A stretch of 16,206 bases of DNA from Bacteroidia bacterium (lineage in GTDB: Bacteria > Bacteroidota > Bacteroidia > Flavobacteriales > Flavobacteriaceae), in assembly GCA_018679315.1 (NCBI GenBank), contig JAHHLF010000204.1, positions 1 through 16,206 of the forward strand. Reading direction: 5' to 3'. Positions 7,309 through 14,256 of this stretch are shown here, in pieces. Position 1 is the first letter of the stretch. Every line of letters starts with the position of its first letter. The notes under the pieces were generated by a model that saw only the letters and a list, made by a program, of their open reading frames with translations, was not told the origin of the DNA and searched no databases. The position numbers were made by a program, and so were the translations under genes.

Positions 7309-10300
7309 TTATTCTTCTATGAACAGGTAATTGAGGTTTGCTGCATTAAATGCCGTATTGAAGGCCGAGATCTCCTTATCCACCAAGGCATCAAATGTTT
7401 CCAATTGCGCATTGATCTGTGAAGTCAATTCGTTCTTCACGGCTACATCCTGGTCTGTTGGAGGGAAATCATCGAATCCCACCAAGCTATTCAAATGCCC
7501 TAATTTATTTGTAAGTCGGATCGGGAAATTCAACGGGTCCTGATTACTACGGTTTTTTGTTTGGTACAGCGCTTTTTCAATATCACCAAAATCTTCTTTC
7601 ATTTTCTTAGCCTTATCAAGCAAGTCCTTTATCTCTTCATTCCCTTTGTATTGCTTCATAAAGGCATCTAATTGAGCAGATACTTTCCGTATCTTCTTGA
7701 TGGATTGATGCGCCCGATCCACCGACTTATTAATGTCCGAAATGAAATCGTGTTGCTTTTGCATATCAGCAACACTTACTTCGGCGCGCGGATCCGGAAT
7801 AATTTTGAAATCCTGGGAAGTTGTATTTCCATTGACCGAAAGATGGACTTTATATGTGCCGGGCACTGCCTTGGGTCCGCTTAGATTTGCAGCCCATAAG
7901 ATCATTCCTTTTAGTCGTTCTGCTGCCTTGCCCCTTGTATTCCATACATGGGTATTTCCCCCTTTATTAACTTTTAGTTTATCGTCCTTTTCTTTGTCAT
8001 AAGTACTATACGAAGCCAGGGTATCTCCCTGCGTAGTTGTATATGTCAGGGCTATAGAATCCTTCTTTGAGAAATCTTTCAAATAGAAATGAGTGATCAC
8101 ACCATTAGGGTGGTTCTGCCCCTCAGTCAAGGAAGGCGTACTACTCGATCTTCCTTTAGTACGGTAGGAGTCCTTAGGCTTGAACAAAATGTTTGAAGCA
8201 TTTTTGCTCGCAGCATCTAATTGGTGAAGAACTGTCAAGTCATCCAGGATCCAGACACTTCTACCCTGGGTAGCAACGACAAGGTTATTGTCTTTTAACG
8301 CGAGGTCTGTAATAGGAACAATAGGCAGGTTTAATTGAAACTTTTGCCAGTTCATGCCGTCATTAAAAGAGACGTACATCCCCGTTTCCGTTCCGGCATA
8401 AAGCAAGCCTTTTCTTTTGGGGTCTTCACGTAATGCTCTGGTGAAATGTTCATTATCTATACCGTTGGTGATCTTCGTCCATGTTTTACCAAAATCTGTG
8501 GTTTTGTATAAATAGGGTTTGAAATCTCCGAGCTTATAACGGGTTGCTGCTACATAGCATGTCCCCTCGTCAAAAGCGGAAGGTTCTATGCTGTTCACCA
8601 TACTCCATTCAGGCATATTCGCCGGGGTGACATTCTCCCAATTCTGTCCTCCGTCTCTAGTTACATGAACTAAGCCATCATCACTTCCAACCCACATCAA
8701 TCCTTCTTTGAGTGGACTTTCATTTGCAGCAAATAGGGTACAGTAGTATTCTACTCCTGTATTATCCTGTGTTATAGGTCCGCCACTTGATACCAGTTTA
8801 GCTGGGTCATTTCTGGTGAGATCGCCACTTAGCAGCTTCCAACTTTGTCCTTCATCTGTACTCATGTGCACATGATTTGAAAACGTATAAAGCTTTTTTG
8901 GGTCGTGCTTACTAAAGATGATAGGAAAGTTCCACTGGAACCTGTACTTCATGCCTTCAGCTCCATATCCCATAGGGTTATCCGGCCATACGTTGATAGC
9001 CCGCCGTGTATTTCGCTCATGGTTAACTCGTGTCAGGAATCCTCCATAACTACCCCCGTAGACAATGTCATTATTATTCGGGTCTACTGCAATATGCGCA
9101 CTCTCACCACCTGCTGTACGTTCCCAGTCGTCTTCATCGATCGTCGAGCCATCACTTCGATGTTTAATGCGAACGGTCGAATTATCCTGTTGCGCAACAT
9201 AGATCCTATACGGGAAGGAATTGTCCGTTGTTACCCGATAGAATTGTGCTGTAGGCTGATTGTAATAGGTGCTCCATGTTTCACCTCCATCATAAGAAAC
9301 CTGGGCGCCCCCATCGTCCCCAATGATCATGCGTTTTTGATCTTCCGGAGCAATCCAGAGATCGTGATGATCTCCATGCGGGGCATTAAAGGTCTTAAAA
9401 GTACGACCGCCATCTGTTGATCTGTGATAGCGTACATTGAGTACATATACGAGGTCTTCGTCTTCGGTATCTGCATAAACCCGGGTATAATACCAGGCTC
9501 TTTGACGTAGTTTACGTTCGCTATTTACCTGGGTCCATTTCTTTCCCCCGTCATCGGAGCGAAACAAACCTCCTTTTTCCTTATTCTCCACAATAGCCCA
9601 GACTCGTTGTGAGTTCTTTGGGGAAACAGTAACCCCAATTATACCTAATGTATCTTTTGGAAATCCTTCGTTTTTAGAGATCTCTTTCCATGTCTCTCCA
9701 CTATCCGTACTTTTCCAAAGCGCCGATCCAGGCCCCCCGCTACTTAAACTATAAGGTGTACGCTGAACCCGCCATGTAGATGCGTATAATATTCTAGGGT
9801 TGTTTGGATCAATAACCAGGTCTACTGCTCCCGCCTGGTCATTGGTATACAGCACTTTTCGCCAGGAGTTTCCGCCATCGGTACTTTTATATACCCCTCT
9901 CTCCTGGCTAGGCTTATAAATATTACCCATAACAGCTGCATATACCGTGTTATGGTCCGTTGGGTGAACCTTTAGTCTGGGAATATGCCTGCTTTTTTCG
10001 AGGCCTGCCTGTTTCCAGGTTTTCCCGGCATCTTCCGTTTTCCATACCCCATACCCAGAGGATACATTACCGCGAACCGTCTTTTCGCCGCCACCAACGT
10101 AGATCACATTCTGGTCGCTTTTGGAAACTTCTACAGCCCCAATACTTCCTCCAAAATATCCATCTGAAATATTTTCCCAACTGCGGCCTCCGTTTTCAGT
10201 GCGCCAAACCCCTCCGCCTGTGGCGCCAAAATAAAAAAGGTTAGGCTTACCCGGTACTCCGGTTACAGCTGCTGATCGACCTCCTCTAAAAGGGCCCACA

Positions 10301-10446
10301 AGTCTGTATTCCATGCTGGAATACAATTCTTCAGGATAGGTCTGTGTCGTGTTGGAATTCTTGGTTCTTCGTTGAGCAGAAAGCGTAATACAAAAAAGTA
10401 AACATCCTAATAGAATGAAATACGCTTGGTTGGTGATGGTTTTCAT
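7309..10446 (-). CDS. Secreted Asp-box / VPS10 (sortilin-like) propeller protein B
   Basis: A 1045-residue paralog of the protein encoded immediately downstream, colinear over its whole length and roughly half identical by eye in the N-terminal blades. The signal peptide is about 1-24 with cleavage near LSA|Q. Asp-boxes include RTENGGRSW (82-90), KTEDAGKTW (136-144), KSTDGGNSW (187-195), KSTDSGETW (245-253), RSDDGGKKW (296-304), RSTDGGRTF (342-350), STDEGQSW (529-536), VTRDGGQNW (595-603) and KTTDFGKTW (648-656). Segments nearly identical in both paralogs include QRAWYY, HGDxHDLWI, TAQFYR, QQDN, AGGES, GSDDGLVH, LYAGTE and the blade-closing VVAT-x-GRS-x-W-[VI]-LDDL. A beta-sandwich-like region (about 780-885) and a helical tail (about 890-1035) follow. 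It is the first gene of the minus-strand cluster. The 5' region contains a 14-bp palindrome but no clear minus-strand TAnnTTTG. Biochemical role unknown. Confidence 0.9.
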   Translation of the reverse strand: MKTITNQAYFILLGCLLFCITLSAQRRTKNSNTTQTYPEELYSSMEYRLVGPFRGGRSAAVTGVPGKPNLFYFGATGGGVWRTENGGRSWENISDGYFGGSIGAVEVSKSDQNVIYVGGGEKTVRGNVSSGYGVWKTEDAGKTWKQAGLEKSRHIPRLKVHPTDHNTVYAAVMGNIYKPSQERGVYKSTDGGNSWRKVLYTNDQAGAVDLVIDPNNPRILYASTWRVQRTPYSLSSGGPGSALWKSTDSGETWKEISKNEGFPKDTLGIIGVTVSPKNSQRVWAIVENKEKGGLFRSDDGGKKWTQVNSERKLRQRAWYYTRVYADTEDEDLVYVLNVRYHRSTDGGRTFKTFNAPHGDHHDLWIAPEDQKRMIIGDDGGAQVSYDGGETWSTYYNQPTAQFYRVTTDNSFPYRIYVAQQDNSTVRIKHRSDGSTIDEDDWERTAGGESAHIAVDPNNNDIVYGGSYGGFLTRVNHERNTRRAINVWPDNPMGYGAEGMKYRFQWNFPIIFSKHDPKKLYTFSNHVHMSTDEGQSWKLLSGDLTRNDPAKLVSSGGPITQDNTGVEYYCTLFAANESPLKEGLMWVGSDDGLVHVTRDGGQNWENVTPANMPEWSMVNSIEPSAFDEGTCYVAATRYKLGDFKPYLYKTTDFGKTWTKITNGIDNEHFTRALREDPKRKGLLYAGTETGMYVSFNDGMNWQKFQLNLPIVPITDLALKDNNLVVATQGRSVWILDDLTVLHQLDAASKNASNILFKPKDSYRTKGRSSSTPSLTEGQNHPNGVITHFYLKDFSKKDSIALTYTTTQGDTLASYSTYDKEKDDKLKVNKGGNTHVWNTRGKAAERLKGMILWAANLSGPKAVPGTYKVHLSVNGNTTSQDFKIIPDPRAEVSVADMQKQHDFISDINKSVDRAHQSIKKIRKVSAQLDAFMKQYKGNEEIKDLLDKAKKMKEDFGDIEKALYQTKNRSNQDPLNFPIRLTNKLGHLNSLVGFDDFPPTDQDVAVKNELTSQINAQLETFDALVDKEISAFNTAFNAANLNYLFIEE

Positions 10447-10478
10447 GTAGAAATTCTTGAATTAGAAGCAATAAATGT

Positions 10479-10492
10479 AATGAAATTTCATT
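10479..10492. promoter_or_regulatory. Perfect 14-bp palindrome upstream of propeller gene B
   Basis: AATGAAATTTCATT is its own reverse complement. It ends 32 bases upstream of the ATG of propeller gene B, where an operator could sit. A perfect 14-bp palindrome is expected about once by chance in a window of this size, so only its position makes it notable. Confidence 0.25.
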
Positions 10493-10650
10493 GAGGCCTG
10501 GTTGATGACTTTGTAGGGTATTCCTTATAATTTTGTACCTTAGACTTTGTCGGCTAAATACCTTCCCCCGGGTCGACTTTCCCTTAAGTAGCACTAAATA
10601 AGATTATTATAAAAATATTATTGCTATTTAAGGAATACAGCCTAAGACTG

Positions 10651-10658
10651 TAAGTTTG
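10651..10658 (+). promoter_or_regulatory. Candidate -7 element for the DUF1059 gene
   Basis: TAAGTTTG matches the Bacteroidota -7 consensus TAnnTTTG exactly. The nearest upstream TTG (10621-10623) leaves a spacer of 27 bases, longer than usual, so the -33 half is weak. A start point near 10664 would give a leader of about 95 bases, and the whole 49-bp dyad would lie at the very 5' end of the transcript. A second exact match at 10528-10535 (TAATTTTG), with a TTG at 10502-10504 and a 23-base spacer, is an alternative with a longer leader. Confidence 0.35.
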
Positions 10659-10669
10659 TAAAGCAAAAT

Positions 10670-10718
10670 AAGTTGGGAATTGAAATAATGTCCAGGACAT
10701 AATTGAAAAGCCCAACTT
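10670..10718. repeat. 49-bp coaxial dyad in the DUF1059 leader
   Basis: The outer arms AAGTTGGG (10670-10677) and CCCAACTT (10711-10718) are perfect complements. The inner arms ATGTCC (10688-10693) and GGACAT (10695-10700) are perfect complements with one central base. Both pairs have the same centre, base 10694. Five more symmetric pairs lie between them (10680-10681 with 10707-10708; 10684-10686 with 10702-10704). AATTGAAA also occurs as a direct repeat at 10678-10685 and 10701-10708. As RNA it would fold into a two-part hairpin with an internal loop; as DNA it is an extended operator-like dyad. No U-run follows, which argues against a terminator. It ends 42 bases before the ATG. Confidence 0.6.
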
Positions 10719-10760
10719 CAACAACAATCAATTAGTTAACCTAGACGAGATCACCCAGCC

Positions 10761-10949
10761 ATGAAAAAAATAATTCGATGTAGAGACATTGGCTATGATT
10801 GCGATGGAATTTTTCACGCCTATAGTGAAGAGGAAGCAATGTTCAAGGCCGCTGCACATGCCAGAAAGGTACATCACCTAAAATGGCTTACAATTGACGT
10901 AGCAGAAAGATTGAGACGGGTAATGCGAACAGAGGAAGTCGCAGCCTAA
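10761..10949 (+). CDS. DUF1059 family small protein
   Basis: A 62-residue protein, MKKIIRCRDIGYDCDGIF at the N-terminus, with the family pattern: a K-x-I-x-C-R-D-x-G-x-D-C opening (C7, C14), an acidic turn EEEA, then AAAHARKVHH (31-40), and a short C-terminal helix. This fits DUF1059, a widespread family of small cytoplasmic proteins of unknown function, usually about 55-65 residues. The two cysteines and the histidines H33, H38 and H39 could bind a metal, but that is only inference. There is no signal peptide or membrane segment. It is a single-gene unit in the plus direction: the next plus-strand gene is far away and the MATE gene faces it with 15 bases between the stops. The long structured leader suggests control after or at initiation of transcription. 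Confidence 0.88.
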   Translation: MKKIIRCRDIGYDCDGIFHAYSEEEAMFKAAAHARKVHHLKWLTIDVAERLRRVMRTEEVAA

Positions 10950-10962
10950 CTTATCTTCCTCT
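10931..10962. terminator. Inverted repeat across the convergent gene ends
   Basis: AGAGGAAG (10931-10938) and CTTCCTCT (10955-10962) are perfect 8-bp complements with a 16-base loop. The left arm lies in the last codons of DUF1059 and the right arm ends three bases before the MATE stop codon (10967-10965). The repeat is symmetric, so it could act as a shared bidirectional transcript end. No U-run follows on either strand and the loop is long, so terminator function is uncertain. Confidence 0.35.
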
Positions 10963-10964
10963 CC

Positions 10965-12350
10965 CTATCCTTTAGATGCCAAATTAAGTCGGATCTCCTT
11001 ACGCAGAAAATATCCGGTAACAAGTGTTGCCAGGATGTCTGCAATGGGAAAAGAAATCCACACACCTATTTCTCCAATAAACAGTGGAAGAATTAATACT
11101 AGGGGAATAAAGAAAAAACCTTGCCTGGTCAATGTCAGTAAAAGGGCTGGAATGGCTTTCCCTATTGCCTGAAAATAGGCAGCTCCTATTAGTTGTAAGG
11201 CGATAAACGGGGTAGCTGCAAAGACCCAGCGCATGGCGGCTGGGGTGTTCATAAGCACGAATTCATTTGTAGCTCTATCCGGAGCACTTATTTGTGCACT
11301 ATCCGAGATGAACCACGAAGTAATAAATTCTGGGAAAATCATTAATCCCACAAATACTAAGGCTGCCATGATCGTAGCATATTTGATCGCGGTATAGATA
11401 ATCTTTTTTACCCTTTCGAATTTCCTCGCCCCATAATTATACCCTGCAATAGGAAGAAATCCCTGGGTAACTCCGTATACGGGAAAAAGAGCAAACATCA
11501 ACATCCGGCCAATAATCGCATATACAGCTACCATAGCTTCCCCTCCCAATTCGAAGAGAATGTTGTTCATGACCAGATAGGTGATACTTGTAGCTGCCTG
11601 GCGGCCCAGGGTAACCCCTCCCAAACTTCCAATTTCTTTGATGATCGTGCTGCGAAGCAAAAAATTGCCAGCCTTGAGCCAAAGTTCAGAATATGAGGAT
11701 CTAAAATACCAGAAAATGTAGGCGAAACACAACAGGTAACTCCCAGTACTAGCCCAGGCAGCCCCGTGCATACCCCAATCGAATATATAGATAAAAACAT
11801 AGTCCAGAACCAGGTTCCCTATGGAAGGAATGATCATGGCGATCATGGCAAATTTGGGTTTCCCCTCAGCCCGGATCACTGTATTTCCCATCATACACAA
11901 AGCGAGAAAAGGAATGCCATATAAGACAATGACATAGTAGATCTTGGCTAAAGGAAAAATGTCGCCTTTGCCTCCAAAAGCCGGGATTAAGCTATCTACA
12001 AAATAAAGGCCGAGGAGGGCCATAGAAATGGTCACCAATAGGGTGAGGCTCACTTGGTTGCCGAATGTATTTAGCGCCTTTTCCCTATCTCCGGCACCTA
12101 GAGCCCTGGAAATGATACTACTCCCCCCAATACCAATGGCCATGCCCAAAGCGGCAATAAAGAAGGAAACAGGGAGCACTACATTTATTGCAGCAATAGC
12201 AATAGATCCGATCCAATTCCCGACAAAAATAGTGTCGACCAAAATATTCAGACTCATCACCAGGATCCCTATAGAGGCCGGAACTGCCTGCTTGATAAGC
12301 AGGGGTCCGATAGGTTTCAATCCGAGTTCATCTGATAAGTAATTTGCCAT
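10965..12350 (-). CDS. MATE family efflux transporter, MepA/NorM-like
   Basis: A 461-residue integral membrane protein with about twelve hydrophobic segments in two similar halves, the usual length for MATE exporters. Characteristic sequences are PASIGILVMSLNILVDTIFVG (24-44, first helix), GIGGSSIISRALGAGDREKA (73-92), RAEGKPKFAM (160-169), IGNLVLDYVFIY (177-188), PVYGVTQGFLPIAGYNYGAR (290-309) and the second-half equivalent ending in RQGFFFIPL (409-417). The GGSSIISRALGAGD and GYNYGARKFERVKK motifs point to the MepA-like branch. Known role of the family: drug or metabolite export from the cytoplasm driven by Na+ or H+. The substrate cannot be told. The ATG (12350-12348) starts MANYLSDELGLKPIG, immediately before the first helix. 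It is monocistronic in this window, divergent from the DUF1460 gene (138-base gap) and convergent with DUF1059. No adjacent regulator is seen. Confidence 0.95.
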   Translation of the reverse strand: MANYLSDELGLKPIGPLLIKQAVPASIGILVMSLNILVDTIFVGNWIGSIAIAAINVVLPVSFFIAALGMAIGIGGSSIISRALGAGDREKALNTFGNQVSLTLLVTISMALLGLYFVDSLIPAFGGKGDIFPLAKIYYVIVLYGIPFLALCMMGNTVIRAEGKPKFAMIAMIIPSIGNLVLDYVFIYIFDWGMHGAAWASTGSYLLCFAYIFWYFRSSYSELWLKAGNFLLRSTIIKEIGSLGGVTLGRQAATSITYLVMNNILFELGGEAMVAVYAIIGRMLMFALFPVYGVTQGFLPIAGYNYGARKFERVKKIIYTAIKYATIMAALVFVGLMIFPEFITSWFISDSAQISAPDRATNEFVLMNTPAAMRWVFAATPFIALQLIGAAYFQAIGKAIPALLLTLTRQGFFFIPLVLILPLFIGEIGVWISFPIADILATLVTGYFLRKEIRLNLASKG

Positions 12351-12488
12351 GCGCGCTTTTGCCCTTTGCCTGGTTTAGAAAAGATGTAAAGGTAGCATTA
12401 GTTCTTTAAGGGAATTCAGGAAACATCTACTTCATAAGACCGAATCAAAAATCTGAGAAGCCAGTATAATTAATGTTATTTTTACCCT

Positions 12489-13337
12489 ATGGCACGCAGG
12501 CACACTCTCTTCTTTGCCTTTGTCCTTTTAGGACTGTTTTACGCTAATGCACAACAAATTGTTTGTGGCCCATTAGATAGTCTTGATTTTAATAAACGGC
12601 TAAAGAAGATCCAGGATTTTCCGGAACAAAAGGAAACCGATCTGATGGTGTCAATAGGAAAGACTTTCTTACATACGCCTTATGTGGCACATACGCTCGA
12701 TCTAGGTAAAAATGAAAATTTGGTGATCAATTTAAAGGGATTGGATTGCACCACTTTTATAGAGAATGTATTGGCTTTTACCTTAATGAAAGTGGAACAG
12801 GAAAGTACCCTGGCACAATTCGCTGATCAACTAAGAAATATCCGGTACCGCGATGGCGAGATGGACGGCTATGCATCCCGACTTCATTATTTTACCGAAT
12901 GGATCTCGAACAATGAAAAAAAGGGGGTCCTGAAGGACGTCACTAAAATGCTAGGCGGTGTCTTGGTGGAAGCGCCCAGAACCTTTATGAGTGAGCACCG
13001 CGAGGCATATCCATTACTTGCTGATGAGGAAAATTTTCGAGGAGTTGTTCAAGCAGAAGCAGCCCTGAAAGCTAATCCGTACTATGTAATCCCAACGAAC
13101 CGACTAGCAACTCTTGAATCGAGTTTGAGGGAAGGTGATATTATTGCCTTTGCTACCAAAATTAAGGGCTTGGATGTTACACATACAGCGCTAGCAATTG
13201 AAATAGAAGATCGGATACATATCCTGCACGCTTCGAGCAGCGGGCAGGTGGAGATCTCCAAACTTCCGTTATTGGAGTATATAAGAGGAATAAAAAATTC
13301 GAGTGGATTGATAGTTGCCCGAATTACACCAAGGTAA
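12489..13337 (+). CDS. DUF1460 protein, NlpC/P60-like cell-wall amidase or peptidase
   Basis: A 282-residue exported protein. The signal peptide is about 1-21 (RRHTLFFAFVLLGLFYANAQ, cleavage near ANA|Q). The family core is GLDCTTFIENVLAF (84-97), with C87 as probable nucleophile, and DVTHTALAIE (229-238), with H232 as probable catalytic His. H247 in RIHILHASSS may be the third polar residue by analogy with NlpC/P60 enzymes. The region RYRDGEMDGYASRLHYFTEW (119-138) is also typical of DUF1460. The family is annotated as N-acetylmuramoyl-L-alanine amidase-like and is believed to act on peptidoglycan or its fragments in the periplasm. The exact bond cut is not known from sequence. It heads the plus-strand group and lies 44 bases before the PhzF gene. 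The ATG directly precedes the signal peptide and no better start exists. The 138-base gap upstream shows only a 7-of-8 TAnnTTTG match close to the ATG. Confidence 0.92.
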   Translation: MARRHTLFFAFVLLGLFYANAQQIVCGPLDSLDFNKRLKKIQDFPEQKETDLMVSIGKTFLHTPYVAHTLDLGKNENLVINLKGLDCTTFIENVLAFTLMKVEQESTLAQFADQLRNIRYRDGEMDGYASRLHYFTEWISNNEKKGVLKDVTKMLGGVLVEAPRTFMSEHREAYPLLADEENFRGVVQAEAALKANPYYVIPTNRLATLESSLREGDIIAFATKIKGLDVTHTALAIEIEDRIHILHASSSGQVEISKLPLLEYIRGIKNSSGLIVARITPR

Positions 13338-13381
13338 GGATGCTTCCTGCCGACGTATCATGAAACCAGATCCCTGCAATT

Positions 13382-14170
13382 ATGAAACAAAAAATATATC
13401 AGGTTGATGCATTTGCTTCGGCCCTCTTTAAAGGAAATCCGGCTGCTGTGTGTATAATGGAATCATGGCCTTCTGAATCGCTTATGCAGGATATTGCCAT
13501 GGAAAATAATTTATCTGAAACCGCTTTTCTCGTAAAAAATAAGGAGCGCTATGATATTAGATGGTTTACTCCAGAAGTGGAGGTCGACTTATGCGGACAT
13601 GCAACATTGGCCTCGGCTTTTGTGCTCTTTTCTTATCATGAACCCAAGGCCGAAAAATTGGACCTCTTTTCTCCAAGAAGCGGCCCGTTATCAGTTTTAC
13701 GGCAAACAGATGGCAGCCTTAGTTTAAATTTTCCTGCAGATACCATCGCCCAGATCGATCCTATACAGGAGTTGAATCAGGCCATGGGAATAACACCTCA
13801 AAAAACCTTTAAGGGCAAAACAGATATCATGCTCATATATGGATCCCAAACGGAGATTGAAGGCCTGCAACCCAATTTCTTTTTAATGAAATCTTTGCCT
13901 GTTCGGGGTGTAATAGCTACCGCTCCAGGAGTAGATGTAGATTTTGTCTCTCGTTTTTTTGCTCCTCAATCCGGCGTAGATGAAGATCCGGTAACGGGTT
14001 CTGCACATACCAGTTTAACTCCTTTTTGGGCTAAAGAACTAAACAAGGAATTGCTATTTGCCAAACAATTGTCTAAACGTGGTGGCGATCTCATGTGTCG
14101 CATGATGGGTGACAGAATTGAATTAACAGGGAAGGCTAAACTCTATCTGGAAGGTGAGATCAATATTTAA
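13382..14170 (+). CDS. PhzF family isomerase/epimerase-like protein
   Basis: A 262-residue cytoplasmic protein with the two-lobed PhzF/diaminopimelate-epimerase fold. Motifs: YQVDAFASALFKGNPAAVC (6-24), ENNLSETAF (41-49) with E46 at the place of the catalytic Glu45 of PhzF, WFTPEVEVDLCGHATLAS (61-78) and GVDEDPVTGSAH (198-209). These are the complete active-site signatures. Despite the family name, there are no other phenazine genes here, so phenazine synthesis is not implied. Most such proteins are of unknown substrate and probably do an isomerisation or hydrogen shift on a small acid. The length is near the short end of the family (about 260-300), mainly through a shorter middle part. It follows the DUF1460 gene by 44 bases and could share its transcript. 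An out-of-frame ATG 22 bases upstream (13360) is probably incidental. Confidence 0.95.
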   Translation: MKQKIYQVDAFASALFKGNPAAVCIMESWPSESLMQDIAMENNLSETAFLVKNKERYDIRWFTPEVEVDLCGHATLASAFVLFSYHEPKAEKLDLFSPRSGPLSVLRQTDGSLSLNFPADTIAQIDPIQELNQAMGITPQKTFKGKTDIMLIYGSQTEIEGLQPNFFLMKSLPVRGVIATAPGVDVDFVSRFFAPQSGVDEDPVTGSAHTSLTPFWAKELNKELLFAKQLSKRGGDLMCRMMGDRIELTGKAKLYLEGEINI

Positions 14171-14256
14171 ATAATGTATTTGCCTGGGCAATTTCCTTCA
14201 GCTAGGTAAACCCATCAGAGTATCGTATTTTAGCAATGGTCTAATACACCACGACT

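Larger units (their letters stand above)
10447..10760. other. Divergent intergenic region (314 bases)
   Basis: The region lies between the start of propeller gene B (minus) and the DUF1059 gene (plus). It holds a 14-bp palindrome (10479-10492), a plus-strand TAnnTTTG match at 10528-10535, an AT-rich stretch (about 10595-10630), a second TAnnTTTG match at 10651-10658 and a 49-bp dyad (10670-10718). An 87-codon minus-strand frame overlapping the start of propeller gene B (10331-10594) is out of frame with that gene and does not look like a protein. I could not find an exact minus-strand promoter for gene B. A 7-of-8 match sits at 10671-10664 on the minus strand, at the outer arm of the dyad. 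Confidence 0.6.

Noticed and set aside
8905..9420. 171-codon plus-strand frame antisense to propeller gene B, with a shorter similar frame at the equivalent place in gene A (6059-6289)
   Set aside because: The similarity between the two antisense frames follows from the conserved sense-strand blades. The translation has no family features, and the sense protein is clearly real.
10402..10446. Possible lipobox (ILLGC, residues 11-15) in propeller protein B
   Set aside because: The cysteine comes too early, after only about seven hydrophobic residues, and the hydrophobic core continues past it to a good signal-peptidase-I site (LSA|Q).
13360..13405. Short upstream reading frame overlapping the PhzF start
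   Set aside because: It is about 15 codons and out of frame, with no sign of conservation or of a leader-peptide composition.
13382..14170. Phenazine biosynthesis cluster
   Set aside because: Only the PhzF-family gene is present. The family is widespread without phenazine production and no other phz gene is visible.
14180..14191. Palindrome TTGCC-TG-GGCAA after the PhzF gene, followed by TTT
   Set aside because: As RNA only four pairs with a four-base loop would form, and the U-run is three bases. This is too weak to call a terminator.
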